In this document: positions 44,639-54,595 of the stretch, piece by piece
Layout of the letters: every line of letters starts with the position of its first letter
Numbering within the stretch: position 1 is the stretch's first letter
Position numbers and translations under genes: made by a program
The notes under the pieces: model-generated
Databases searched by the model: none
What the model saw: the letters and a program-made list of their open reading frames with translations, nothing else
What the model was told of the DNA's origin: nothing
Assembly (NCBI RefSeq): GCF_018390535.1
Contig: NZ_JAHBBW010000017.1
Location: 1-64,000, forward strand
From: Bacteroides propionicigenes
GTDB taxonomy: Bacteria > Bacteroidota > Bacteroidia > Bacteroidales > Bacteroidaceae
Direction: 5' to 3'
DNA length: 64,000 bases

Positions 44639-45466
44639 TCACTTATCCATATGGCAGGAAACATTGTGTACATCATACGAAAGCGGACAATATTTTTTTA
44701 CATAGAATATTTTTTTGCAAGCATTGCCCACTACATTCGCCAATGTCCAAAAAGTAGCATTTATTGGATTCATATCTTCAGCTACACGAAATAACGGATA
44801 ATGAGCCCAAATACGCTTATTCAATGTTGGGGGAGTAATACTTCCTTTACGTCTGCGATAACAGCCCAAATTTTCTTTTAACAAATAACATGGAGTTTTT
44901 TTTATCACTTTTAACCACATAGCTGTATCATTATTCTTCTGTACATTTTTAATCTGAATAAGCCCTATTCTCTCAGCATCATACATTACAGATAGGCACC
45001 CGGGCCAACAACAAGCAAACATATCAAGAGCATTCACTTTTCTAAGTCCGCTCACATATACCCCAAGTTCCTTTCCTTCTTCTGTTATCTCCGTATATTC
45101 ATGATAAGTGAACGCATAATCATTCTCCACCATAAACTTCAACTGTCTCTCTAACTTCTCTGGTAACCACACATCATCGCTATCCAAAAAGGCAATCCAA
45201 CGCCCCTTAGCTCTTCTCAATGCATTATTACGAGTAATAGCTGCACCACTATTCTGTAGATTACATTCATATTTAATGCGGATATCTCTATCGACTATCG
45301 GAGCTATCACTTTATCCGTTCCATCCGTAGAGCAATCATCCTGAATGAGAAGTTCCCAGTTAGTATATGTTTGAGCCTCTATGCTCTTAATTGTTTCACA
45401 AATAAATACTGCACAATTCCACGTAGGAGTAATGATTGAAACTAAACCGTAGTCTTCCATATACAA
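44639..45466 (-). CDS. Family 2 glycosyltransferase
   Basis: A 275-aa cytoplasmic GT-A enzyme that adds a sugar to the lipid-linked repeat. N-terminal nucleotide-binding strand VSIITPTWNCAVFI, then ELLIQDDCSTDGTDKVI and the metal-binding Asp motif AFLDSDDVWLPEKL. No membrane helix. Sugar and linkage cannot be told. It sits between the DegT-type gene and ugd. Confidence 0.92.
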   Translation of the reverse strand: MYMEDYGLVSIITPTWNCAVFICETIKSIEAQTYTNWELLIQDDCSTDGTDKVIAPIVDRDIRIKYECNLQNSGAAITRNNALRRAKGRWIAFLDSDDVWLPEKLERQLKFMVENDYAFTYHEYTEITEEGKELGVYVSGLRKVNALDMFACCWPGCLSVMYDAERIGLIQIKNVQKNNDTAMWLKVIKKTPCYLLKENLGCYRRRKGSITPPTLNKRIWAHYPLFRVAEDMNPINATFWTLANVVGNACKKIFYVKKYCPLSYDVHNVSCHMDK

Positions 45467-45532
45467 ATTATCATAAAAAAATTAATGGCATCCAAAACCT
45501 ATGAAAAACTATCTTACTTTCATTGATTATAA

Positions 45533-46852
45533 CTATTCACCAATAGCAGTATACACAAATCCCTCCGTTTCAAGTTCTTCGCGATGGTAAATATTACGAC
45601 CGTCCACTATGATATTTCCAGTCATAACTTTCTTCATCACATTCCACGAAGGTAAACGAAATTGTCGCCACTCAGTCATCAAAAGCATAGCATAAGCACC
45701 ATCTACACAATCATAAATATTATCAGTATAAGTAACAATATCACCTATTCGACGCTTGCATTCCGTCATAGCAATAGGATCAAAAACACGAACCTTTGCA
45801 CCTGCTTTCAACAATTTATCAATCACAACCAATGCCGGTGCTTCGCGCATATCATCCGTCTCGGGTTTAAAAGCCAAACCAAGTACTGCGATAATCTTAC
45901 CCTGCAAGGTTTCACCTTTCGGCATCATCTTTTGCAATTTCTTAAATACAGTTTCTTTTTGACTTTCATTCACTTCTTCCACCGCTTCAATCACTCGCAT
46001 ACGATAACCATGATCTATACCAGTATGTACTAAGGCCTTTACATCTTTAGGAAAGCAAGAACCTCCATAGCCACAACCAGCATACAAGAACTTAGCCCCT
46101 ATACGCGTATCTGTGCCTATTCCACGACGCACATTATGTACATTTGCTCCCACCAGTTCACACAGATTCGCAATATCATTCATAAATGAAATGCGAGTGG
46201 CCAACATAGCATTGGCTGCATACTTTGTCATCTCAGCACTGGGAATATCCATAAAAATCACACGAAAATTCTGAAGTAAGAAAGGCTGATAAAGTTTCGT
46301 CATTACCTCTTCAGCACGCTTACTTTCAGTACCTACAACCACACGATCCGGACTCATAAAATCTTTAATCGCAGCTCCCTCTTTCAAAAATTCAGGATTA
46401 GAAGCTACATCAAAAGGTATATTTATCCCACGCTTATCCAATTCCTCTTGAATAACAGCTTTTACTTTTTGTGCAGTACCTACCGGAACAGTAGATTTTG
46501 TTACTAAAATAGTATACTTATTAATATTTTGACCAAATTGTCGAGCTACAGCCAATACATATTTTAAATCAGCCGATCCATCTTCATCCGGTGGGGTACC
46601 GACAGCACTGAACACTATTTCTACCTCATCAAGTACAGAAGTTAGATCAGTAGTAAACCTTAATCGCCCATATCCTACATTACGTTTCACCAATTCTTCT
46701 AATCCTGGTTCATAAATAGGCATCTCTCCCGCTTGAAGTTTTTCTATCTTCTTTTGGTCTATATCGACACAAGTCACTTTTGCACCCATTTCTGCAAAAC
46801 AGGTACCCGACACCAAGCCCACATAACCAGTGCCGACAATTGCTATATTCAT
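45533..46852 (-). CDS. ugd: UDP-glucose 6-dehydrogenase family protein
   Basis: Oxidises UDP-glucose (or a related UDP-hexose) to the uronic acid with NAD. 439 aa. N-terminal Rossmann motif GTGYVGLVSGTCFAEMG, the catalytic Lys/Asp region and the active Cys in YGGSCFPKDV; C-terminal domain with VLGLAFKPETDDMREAPAL. It implies an acidic (uronic acid) capsule. A 174-base AT-rich gap without genes separates it from the propeller gene upstream. Confidence 0.94.
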   Translation of the reverse strand: MNIAIVGTGYVGLVSGTCFAEMGAKVTCVDIDQKKIEKLQAGEMPIYEPGLEELVKRNVGYGRLRFTTDLTSVLDEVEIVFSAVGTPPDEDGSADLKYVLAVARQFGQNINKYTILVTKSTVPVGTAQKVKAVIQEELDKRGINIPFDVASNPEFLKEGAAIKDFMSPDRVVVGTESKRAEEVMTKLYQPFLLQNFRVIFMDIPSAEMTKYAANAMLATRISFMNDIANLCELVGANVHNVRRGIGTDTRIGAKFLYAGCGYGGSCFPKDVKALVHTGIDHGYRMRVIEAVEEVNESQKETVFKKLQKMMPKGETLQGKIIAVLGLAFKPETDDMREAPALVVIDKLLKAGAKVRVFDPIAMTECKRRIGDIVTYTDNIYDCVDGAYAMLLMTEWRQFRLPSWNVMKKVMTGNIIVDGRNIYHREELETEGFVYTAIGE

Positions 46853-47026
46853 ATCTTATATATTGATAATATGTATAAAATCACAACATTTAGTTTATTA
46901 ACTATTCTTATTCGCCTATCAATTAAAGATCTATATAATATTATCTTAATAGTATAAGTAAAAAGATATTTTATTAAAATCACAGAATCTCTGTTTTAGA
47001 GCCCTATTTTACATATAGCCAACTAA

Positions 47027-48295
47027 TCATTTATCGAGTGCCATTACAAACAAAGAACGTTTTCCCGTTGTTGCAGAGTCAAAAGATACATACTGCCCTT
47101 GGGGAGAAACACGGGGATGCAGGTCACAAGCAATATGCCTGAACACATCTCTAGTTTGAAATTGCTTAGGAGAATATATACTTGCTATCAGTTCAACCAC
47201 ATTGTTACAGATATTCACTTTGTATAGTTTTGTCATTCTATATTTATCAGGATAAGTATCCGTTATAAATATGCTGTCGGAAATGAACGTTTGGTGTCCA
47301 TCCGAATTAAGCATATTTTCTGCAATAATTTTATAATCATCCAAAGTATTCAAATTATACAATACATGACAATTTTTGCCATTTAATATACAAGATGCAA
47401 TAATTTCATTTTTATAATTCCAAACATAATGTGAACCAGATTCTTGAGTTGGCAGGACAATATAGACAGAGCTTTGTAGATCATAAACTACAATAAAGGT
47501 TTTATGTAAATCTTTGCCTTCACTCCCAATTGGTACACATCTATATAAGAAAGATATATAATTACCATCTTTTGAAAACTCAGTATGAGTCACAAAATGA
47601 GAATAACTTTCTAAATATCTACTACCTACTTTCATAGCCAATTCGTATAACGATACAAGTATTTTCTTTTCCCCTGATTTTAAATCTACTAAAAAAAGAC
47701 CATCATCCTTTGGATAAGCTTCAAGTGTATCACTATTAAAAACAGAATACCCATATCCAGGCATACAACGATTTAATCGTTCATAACAAAATGAAGTCGC
47801 GAATGATTCAGTCTCTGAATTATATATAGAATCAATAGGATAATTAATACATCTTGATTCTCCTGTAGAAAGAGAGGTAATTTCTGCAACAAGTTTACCT
47901 TCCTTCTCTGTATTATATATAATATGTTCACTATCTAACCATTGAAGCCGACACCCTTTATGGTAATTCCAAGTTGTAGTTTCAGTTATCTTATGAAAAT
48001 CTCCTAATTTCCCATTTTTAAAATCAATATAACCAATTTCCATTTTGTCTCCAATATTAGGCATATATAAATCAAATGGAAGCTTGTGTGCTAGAATCAT
48101 TGTTTCATCTTCATTAAAAGGAGATATATCATGAAAACCAAAAAAGAAGCCCTCTTTATAAGAGTAATCTCCAGAAAACATATTCTTTTTTCTAGGTAGC
48201 AAATCAAAAAATCCTTGATACAAAATCTTTATAATCTTTTTTATTAACGGATACTTTCTAACAAGACCATAAACAAATACTTCTACCTTATTCAT
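47027..48295 (-). CDS. Predicted beta-propeller protein in the capsule operon, function unknown
   Basis: A 422-aa protein without signal or membrane helix. It shows repeated propeller-blade patterns: SPFNEDETMILAHKL, QWLDSEHIIYNTEKEG, EFSKDGNYISFLYR, VWNYKNEIIASCI and HPRVSPQGQYVSFDS. Conserved-looking His residues occur in FHDIS, NYHKGC, SYSHFV, DGHQTF and DLHPRV, a spacing that recalls oligogalacturonate-lyase-type (PL22) and TolB-like propellers. It overlaps the upstream glycosyltransferase gene by 8 bases, so it belongs to the operon. A polysaccharide-modifying or binding role is possible. I would not name an activity. Confidence 0.72.
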   Translation of the reverse strand: MNKVEVFVYGLVRKYPLIKKIIKILYQGFFDLLPRKKNMFSGDYSYKEGFFFGFHDISPFNEDETMILAHKLPFDLYMPNIGDKMEIGYIDFKNGKLGDFHKITETTTWNYHKGCRLQWLDSEHIIYNTEKEGKLVAEITSLSTGESRCINYPIDSIYNSETESFATSFCYERLNRCMPGYGYSVFNSDTLEAYPKDDGLFLVDLKSGEKKILVSLYELAMKVGSRYLESYSHFVTHTEFSKDGNYISFLYRCVPIGSEGKDLHKTFIVVYDLQSSVYIVLPTQESGSHYVWNYKNEIIASCILNGKNCHVLYNLNTLDDYKIIAENMLNSDGHQTFISDSIFITDTYPDKYRMTKLYKVNICNNVVELIASIYSPKQFQTRDVFRHIACDLHPRVSPQGQYVSFDSATTGKRSLFVMALDK

Positions 48296-49091
48296 AAAAT
48301 GTTTTTATTAAATATTCTATTGCTTCCCTATTACATTTATAATAAAACTTCTTTTTCATCTTACTTGTAGACACATGTTCATTATCAAATACTCTTAGCT
48401 GTGGATAATAACATACTTTCATTCCAATATTTTTAATAAGTTCAGCTAAGTATATTTCCTCACCAAATAAAAATATTGGATATACTATTTCTTCATATTT
48501 AGAAATAAAATTTTTAGTTAATATCATAAATGAACCATGACCAGCATAAATTTCTGTTCCCTGGCAAAATTCAACATTTGAAGATTTTCTCCTATATAAT
48601 GTATTCATATATATCCAATCTAAAATTGGATATTTATAAAGCAATAATATTATATTGAGTCTTTTCTTTGTATATCGCTCTAATATTTTAGGATTTCGAT
48701 CTCTTTTTTCCTCATTAGACCATATTCCATTCGCGATCCATGCAACATGACTATCAATGCTAAGCGTAGAAAACACCTTAAAAAAAGACACATCCATCAT
48801 TATATCGACATTGGATATTATAAAATAGTCATACTCTGTTAACACTATTTGTTCCTTCTTTATAGCATATGATACAGCTCCTAAATATCCCATATTTTTT
48901 CCTGTAAATACATAATGTATATCTAATGCCTCAGAAAAACAAGATAACTCTAATGGAATATTAGAATTATCTGCAATTATTATTTTTAGAGAAATATTAT
49001 TTACTTCACCCAAAGATTTCCCTACAGAAGACAAATAGTCCATCAATGCTTCTTCTGCATTGTAGTTAATAGCAAGTAAAAGAATATTCAT
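48288..49091 (-). CDS. Family 2 glycosyltransferase
   Basis: A 267-aa GT-A protein: NILLLAINYNAEEALMDYL start, IIIADNSNIPL, then YVFTGKNMGYLGAVSYAI and the metal site IISNVDIMMDVSF, as in rhamnosyl- and galactosyl-type GT2 enzymes. A later GTEIYAGHGSFMIL fits the acceptor side. Its stop overlaps the start of the propeller gene by 8 bases. The DNA here is strikingly AT-rich compared with the flanking housekeeping genes. Confidence 0.88.
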   Translation of the reverse strand: MNILLLAINYNAEEALMDYLSSVGKSLGEVNNISLKIIIADNSNIPLELSCFSEALDIHYVFTGKNMGYLGAVSYAIKKEQIVLTEYDYFIISNVDIMMDVSFFKVFSTLSIDSHVAWIANGIWSNEEKRDRNPKILERYTKKRLNIILLLYKYPILDWIYMNTLYRRKSSNVEFCQGTEIYAGHGSFMILTKNFISKYEEIVYPIFLFGEEIYLAELIKNIGMKVCYYPQLRVFDNEHVSTSKMKKKFYYKCNREAIEYLIKTFYE

Positions 49092-49117
49092 TATAGTATC
49101 GAATTAATATTAAATCT

Positions 49118-50347
49118 TTAACATTTTAGCATATCAATATTTACTCCTATTAACCCAATATACAAAGGCCACATAAAATCATAAGATGACAAAAAAGGAT
49201 TGGTAGCCTGGCCTATAAGAAAAATTATCAAACCTACATAATATGAATATAAAACTACATTATGGTTTTTCTTTACCACCTTTATTATAGAGTATAATAT
49301 CAATATAATTCCAATATAGTAAATTATACACCCTATAATTCCTAACGTAACTAAATCAAAAACATAGCCAAGTTCAAAGGAAGAACTAAGAGCGTATCTT
49401 GCAGGCTCATAGAGAATAGCACCCAAGCCATTACCTAATAATGGAGCATTCATAAACTCCTTTAAGAGCATAGATAACTGTTTAAATTTAATAGGTTCCT
49501 CAACTGAATCAAAAGCACGTTCAAAACGTTCAATATATCCATCAAAAGAAACAAAGGAAAGTAATATCATACAGGTGATCCCTCCTATTACCAGCAAATA
49601 TATTACAGATTTTAAGGTTCTTCTATAAGTTAATTTACCTAACATTTTTCTATGAAATAAAGGGAAAAAAGGCGCTATCATACAAGTTAGCATATACATA
49701 CGCCTGCCTGAAATTATTAAAACTACAAACGTTAACAATAGTAATACCAGCAATAGTATACGAGGAAAACCTAAATTATAATTTGTCATTAAAAAGATAA
49801 CAAGCATAGGGGTTGTAAAAACAAGGGCATTAATATATCCAGCTGTTAAATGGCTCTGATTGCTGTATATACTAAAAATCAAATCATCAGGATAAATCTC
49901 TATAAAAGAATATCCAAACCACTGGAATAGCATATACAGCGAAATATAAATTACTATAAATATGTGTGAGTAAATCAAAATTTTAGCTAAATTCAAATAC
50001 TCCTTTTCGTTGTCTACCAAAGATATATAAACAAGGTATACCACTGGCCAAAACAAATTAATAGGAACAACATTTAACACATAACCATTTGAATGTAAAA
50101 TTCCTATAAAGATGCCATATACTCCTTTAATCCAAATTATAGATACTATAAGTAGAACTGGTTTTGAAATGTTAAATTTCTTACATATCACCCTGTAGAC
50201 AAAGATACACAATAGTAAAATTATGAAAGGCAGTTTAGACAACATATAACAACCAGGGAAACAAACCATATAAAAAAACAGAGCTCCCCCAATAAATCTT
50301 TTCAACATTCCTATTGAAAATATATTCCGCTTATAATACAAAGCCAT
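49118..50347 (-). CDS. Probable Wzy-type capsule polymerase
   Basis: A 409-aa inner-membrane protein with about ten to twelve helices and one larger periplasmic loop near residues 310-340 (PLLGNGLGAILYEPARYAL), the layout of O-antigen polymerases. It should link repeat units in the periplasm. As usual for Wzy, primary sequence is barely conserved, so the call rests on topology, the GNGLG-type motif and the operon having a flippase but no other polymerase. It overlaps the upstream GT2 gene by 17 bases. Confidence 0.82.
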   Translation of the reverse strand: MALYYKRNIFSIGMLKRFIGGALFFYMVCFPGCYMLSKLPFIILLLCIFVYRVICKKFNISKPVLLIVSIIWIKGVYGIFIGILHSNGYVLNVVPINLFWPVVYLVYISLVDNEKEYLNLAKILIYSHIFIVIYISLYMLFQWFGYSFIEIYPDDLIFSIYSNQSHLTAGYINALVFTTPMLVIFLMTNYNLGFPRILLLVLLLLTFVVLIISGRRMYMLTCMIAPFFPLFHRKMLGKLTYRRTLKSVIYLLVIGGITCMILLSFVSFDGYIERFERAFDSVEEPIKFKQLSMLLKEFMNAPLLGNGLGAILYEPARYALSSSFELGYVFDLVTLGIIGCIIYYIGIILILYSIIKVVKKNHNVVLYSYYVGLIIFLIGQATNPFLSSYDFMWPLYIGLIGVNIDMLKC

Positions 50348-51176
50348 CTACTAACCCTTTTAATGTTTTTTTAATTTTATCCCATTTATCATCATCAGCC
50401 AATAGCATAACAATCAAATCAATTCCACAAAAGAGACTCTTCTTAAAAATCCAAAGAGGTCTTTTAAATACGTACTTCTTAAATATATATATATGATTTC
50501 TCATTATATAATATCTTCTTGTTGCATTATGATTTGTTGTCTTTATATTGAAAAGTCCCCACATAACAGATTTGTTTTGCGGATCTCCCAATTTATGCTG
50601 CAAAATAGGATTTTGGATACGTATAGTATCAAAACCTGCAACTGAACACCGCAAAGCAAATTCAAAATCCACTCCATCTATAAACATTTTCTCATCATAC
50701 CATCCCACTCTTTCAAAAACTCTTCCATTATGAAACATGCCAGATGTAATTAAAGAACAAGTGCGTTTAAATTTCAAATTAGAATCTAATAAAAAGGGAA
50801 CATTAGGAACATGTTTTGTAGATATTAAACCAATATTAGTTGCCAAGTCTTCAGGTAGAACTCTAAAAACTTCATTATAATAATATAAAAAATTACGAAT
50901 AGGAATACTATCTTGATCAAATGTAAAAATCCACTTATATCCTGAAGATAGTGCTCTTCTTATTCCAATATTAAGAGCATATGCAATTCCCATATTTTTT
51001 TTTAACAAGACAGTATCTACTATACAATGCTTTAGAAAAGATAAGTCACTAGAATTATTATCTACTACAATAATAAAACCGAATAATTCTATATGACGTT
51101 TAATTGCTTCTTCAAATAGAGAATCTGGATTAAATGTCACAATAACAGCACATGAATTTTCTTTTGTTAAAATCAT
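50331..51176 (-). CDS. Family 2 glycosyltransferase (rhamnosyltransferase-like)
   Basis: A 281-aa GT-A protein: CAVIVTFNPDSLFEEAI, FIIVVDNNSSDLSFLK, LLKKNMGIAYALNIGIRRAL and the metal-binding WIFTFDQDSIP are the pattern of dTDP-rhamnose-type transferases (RfbF/WbbL). A later MFIDGVDFEFALRCSVAGFD fits. The end overlaps the polymerase start. Donor sugar is not provable here; no rml genes are in the window. Confidence 0.9.
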   Translation of the reverse strand: MILTKENSCAVIVTFNPDSLFEEAIKRHIELFGFIIVVDNNSSDLSFLKHCIVDTVLLKKNMGIAYALNIGIRRALSSGYKWIFTFDQDSIPIRNFLYYYNEVFRVLPEDLATNIGLISTKHVPNVPFLLDSNLKFKRTCSLITSGMFHNGRVFERVGWYDEKMFIDGVDFEFALRCSVAGFDTIRIQNPILQHKLGDPQNKSVMWGLFNIKTTNHNATRRYYIMRNHIYIFKKYVFKRPLWIFKKSLFCGIDLIVMLLADDDKWDKIKKTLKGLVDGFVL

Positions 51177-51206
51177 CCTTAAGAAACTATAAGATGTAAT
51201 TACAAT

Positions 51207-52349
51207 TCAATTACTAATCATGTCAATAAGTATATGTAAATCCTCTTTTTGTCTTTTTAATATCTTCTGATATTGTTCTTCACTTTTCAATTTATACCAT
51301 TGATATCTTTCCTCTAAAAGTCTAATACGATAAAATAAATCGTTTACATAAAAAGGAGAACAGTATAAAGCTGCATCGTCCAAAATTTCTGGCATAGAAC
51401 AAACATTAGAAGAAATAACAGGCGTTCCATATTTCATAGCCTCAATGGGAGGATATCCAAAACCCTCAGTCAATGATGGATAAATCAAAGCCCATGCATG
51501 CATATATAAGTTTTCAATGTCAGATGTAGATACATAGTTTAAGCCAATAATATCCTTATTTGATATATCTCTATTTTTTCCTGTTACCACTAGTAGCATA
51601 TCAGGAAAAATTTCTTTTACTCTATTGAAACATTTCAATACAATATTAAAATTCTTGTTTTCTCTATTTGCATTTACAAATAATATATATTTTTTACCTG
51701 AAGCTAAAATCATATCTATTTTACTATTATCAATAATATTCTTTCGGATATATTGTTTAGATGGTGGATATAAAATATTAATATGTTTCTTATTGCCTAT
51801 TTTAGGAAAATAATATTTTATCGAGTTTGCTGTATATTGAGATACGGTAATTATAGTAACATTATCTTGCAGCAAAAATGATTCTATTTTTTGATAACGA
51901 CTTATGGTCCTACGCAATGTAGAATATTTTATGCGAGGAAACCAATAATCCACACTTAAACGTAAATAGTTCTTTAATGAGCATTGAGATAGAAAGTGTA
52001 TTCTATTATCCAAAAACTCCATATCACCAATATCATGCATTACGCAAACAATTCTACACTCTATATTTTCAAGATTATATGCTATATAACGTTGTATAAT
52101 ACCAACAAACAAGATATCAACCTCATAAAGTCTAACATACTCTGAAATTGTATTTTTACTAATATCCAATAGCTGAATTTTTGTTCTAAGGTTCTCTAAG
52201 TCCTTATCCAAAAAAGAAAGTCTTGAATTAAATAGTCCAAATATAACATTGCCACTTTTAGATAGTAATTCATCAAGAACTTTTTTTACATATTCCCCTC
52301 CTCCGCTATGATATTTTTGGATAGATATAAGATCAAATAATATTTTCAT
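51207..52349 (-). CDS. Family 4 (GT-B) glycosyltransferase
   Basis: A 380-aa GT-B enzyme with the donor-binding C-terminal half clear: KYILFVNANRENKNFNIVL, then LYPSLTEGFGYPPIEAMKYG with the E-x7-E pair, TPVISSNVCSMPEIL. The N-terminal part has GGGEYVKKVLDELL for the acceptor side. Its start overlaps the end of the WbsX-like gene by 17 bases, which implies coupled translation. Confidence 0.92.
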   Translation of the reverse strand: MKILFDLISIQKYHSGGGEYVKKVLDELLSKSGNVIFGLFNSRLSFLDKDLENLRTKIQLLDISKNTISEYVRLYEVDILFVGIIQRYIAYNLENIECRIVCVMHDIGDMEFLDNRIHFLSQCSLKNYLRLSVDYWFPRIKYSTLRRTISRYQKIESFLLQDNVTIITVSQYTANSIKYYFPKIGNKKHINILYPPSKQYIRKNIIDNSKIDMILASGKKYILFVNANRENKNFNIVLKCFNRVKEIFPDMLLVVTGKNRDISNKDIIGLNYVSTSDIENLYMHAWALIYPSLTEGFGYPPIEAMKYGTPVISSNVCSMPEILDDAALYCSPFYVNDLFYRIRLLEERYQWYKLKSEEQYQKILKRQKEDLHILIDMISN

Positions 52350-53436
52350 CCTGTAGTACTTTTTTAGTCATTTCCAAATAAGCTCTTCCCCATTTTTGAT
52401 CAGGTTCTAAATGAGCACCTTCTGCCCATTCATTCCATGCATTAATAAATAGCAAATTTTCATCCTTGCTATATGGAACAAAATTGCTGACAACAGATTT
52501 TAGCCACTTATAATAAAGAGTTGGAGTACTCCCTTTAAAAGCTAAAAAAAAGCCTTTTTTACGTGGAGCATTGTCCCAGGAAGGCATAACACAAGGGTAT
52601 CGTTTATATGTAGGTTGAGATTGTTTACACATAAAGCGGACATACGATGGATAAGACAGAATAATTGGTAATAAATTCTGTTTTAAGTATCTTCTTGCCA
52701 ATTTATTAATCATACGAGGAAGAATATTTCTGTTCTTCATATATGAATTGGAATTCATAGCATGCGGTTGAAACTCTATTGCAGCATCGAAACCTGCATC
52801 TAAATATTCCTCCCCACTAACCCCATAAGATTCAAATCTACAAATATATAATTCAATTCCTTCCTTTTTTGCTTCATCTCGCCATAACTTTAGCGTTGCA
52901 GAAACATCAGGAATTAATGTAGAACGATAGATCGCTATTACTGGTTTATTATCAATCCTTAAGTATCTTGGATCTTTAAAGACATTTAATAAATATGCAA
53001 TATGATTTTTATCATCCTCCAAAGAATAATCCTGCTGTAACAATATATCATCAGGTTTATTGCTCCATCCTTTTGTCCAATTTTCATTAGCCCAACAAAA
53101 CATAAATGGCAAATCGGGTTTTCCCGTTTTCAAAATATCCTCCATAGGTTTCTCTAAAATACGCCTCCCATTAAACCAATAGTGATAATAACAGAAAGCT
53201 GAAATGCCATATTCTCGAGCCATTTTAGCTTGTAATTCTTTAACCTCAGCCAATCTTAAATCATAAAACCCCAAATCAGCAGGAAGATGTGGCTGGTAAT
53301 GCCCTAAAAAACGAGGGCGAGCTTTCGTTACATTTGTCCATTCTGTAAATCCCATTCCCCACCATTCATCATTCTCTGCAGTAGGATAAAATTGTGGTAA
53401 AAAAATAGCAATCGGACGTATCTTTTTATTCATCAT
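52333..53436 (-). CDS. WbsX-like glycan-synthesis protein (GH99-like fold)
   Basis: A 367-aa protein of the WbsX family: IAIFLPQFYPTAENDEWWG, GFTEWTNVTKARP, FCYYHYWFNGRRILEKP, FCWANENWTKGW and, at the end, INAWNEWAEGAHLEP are all hallmark segments. The fold resembles family 99 glycosidases, but members lie in O-antigen and capsule loci and are thought to act as transferases or modifiers. No signal peptide, so it works in the cytoplasm. The activity has not been settled for the family as far as I know. Confidence 0.9.
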   Translation of the reverse strand: MMNKKIRPIAIFLPQFYPTAENDEWWGMGFTEWTNVTKARPRFLGHYQPHLPADLGFYDLRLAEVKELQAKMAREYGISAFCYYHYWFNGRRILEKPMEDILKTGKPDLPFMFCWANENWTKGWSNKPDDILLQQDYSLEDDKNHIAYLLNVFKDPRYLRIDNKPVIAIYRSTLIPDVSATLKLWRDEAKKEGIELYICRFESYGVSGEEYLDAGFDAAIEFQPHAMNSNSYMKNRNILPRMINKLARRYLKQNLLPIILSYPSYVRFMCKQSQPTYKRYPCVMPSWDNAPRKKGFFLAFKGSTPTLYYKWLKSVVSNFVPYSKDENLLFINAWNEWAEGAHLEPDQKWGRAYLEMTKKVLQDENII

Positions 53437-53461
53437 CTTATATCTTTACAAGTATAGTATA

Positions 53462-54589
53462 TTAGAATTCTTCACACATATCTTCTACCAAATATGCACA
53501 TACACATTTAGACTGTTGTATATTATCATACCTTTTCTGAAAAGTACAAGATATATTTTTTAATAACTCCTGAGAAGGTTTATTTTTCAGTATCTCCATT
53601 ATCTTATCTTTTAATTGCATATAATTTAACGGGAAAGTATAATAATTTACTAATCCCATAGTGACTTCAGGTAAAGCTGCTGCTTCCGTACAAATTACCG
53701 GAGTACCACATATTGCTGCTTCAATAGGTGTGTATCCAAAACCTTCATGCTGTGAAGGGGATACAAAAACTATGGCTTTCTTATATAACAAACTTAATTC
53801 CTCATCGGATAAATACCTTGAAATATGTATTACTCGATCTTGAATACCTAATTGTTTTATCAAAGGTACAATTTCCGCTACCCAATACGATGTCTTTTTA
53901 CCGACTATCAATAAATCATTGGTAATGAAACTTTTAAGTTCATTAAATGCTAAAAGTAAGGTCTTTATATTCTTAAGTTCTGTCAAAGAATTTACATATA
54001 AAATATAATTAGGAGTAAGAGTTTCATCAATAGACAAAGCCTTAGGAGCAACAATTACAGAGTTATAAATTACTCTGACTTTATTAAAATCTACTTTTTT
54101 GCAATATTTATAAATATCTTTTTTTGTATAATTTGAAATTGCTATAATTTTATCAGAAGTCAAGATCGCTTGCTTAAGTATCCACCATTGTTGCATTTTC
54201 TTTATTCCTTTATAAATTTTCATTGCTTGCAAATCATGAATTGTCACAATTTTTCTTATCTTAACTTTTCCAGAAGATAAAATAGTAGGAAAAGGAACAA
54301 ACACTCTATCAGCATTGGAGTTATTAACTAATTTGTGCCATCTACATCGATTAATCAATGTTGACAATTTAGAAAAATAACATAAAGAACACATATTTAA
54401 AATAATATAATCTAATTCAGGGTATATATTCCTAATTGAATGTACATTATTAGTAGTAACAATAAAGCTAAAATGCTGCTTATTAGTCTCAGCCGAATCA
54501 ATCCACCCTCGTATTAAGCGTATAGAATAAGTGTCTATTCCACTCCTAACATCTTCTCCAATATAAGTTAAGTCTACTAAAATTCTCAT
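53462..54589 (-). CDS. Family 4 (GT-B) glycosyltransferase
   Basis: A 375-aa GT-B enzyme. N-terminal RSGIDTYSIRLIRGW; central KIVTIHDLQAMKI; donor site YILYVNSLTELKNIKTLL and VFVSPSQHEGFGYTPIEAAI with the E-x7-E motif, then TPVICTEAAALPEV. Related in layout to the gene at 51207-52349, so the two may have arisen by duplication. Starts 6 bases after the flippase gene ends. Confidence 0.92.
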   Translation of the reverse strand: MRILVDLTYIGEDVRSGIDTYSIRLIRGWIDSAETNKQHFSFIVTTNNVHSIRNIYPELDYIILNMCSLCYFSKLSTLINRCRWHKLVNNSNADRVFVPFPTILSSGKVKIRKIVTIHDLQAMKIYKGIKKMQQWWILKQAILTSDKIIAISNYTKKDIYKYCKKVDFNKVRVIYNSVIVAPKALSIDETLTPNYILYVNSLTELKNIKTLLLAFNELKSFITNDLLIVGKKTSYWVAEIVPLIKQLGIQDRVIHISRYLSDEELSLLYKKAIVFVSPSQHEGFGYTPIEAAICGTPVICTEAAALPEVTMGLVNYYTFPLNYMQLKDKIMEILKNKPSQELLKNISCTFQKRYDNIQQSKCVCAYLVEDMCEEF

Positions 54590-54595
54590 AGATTA

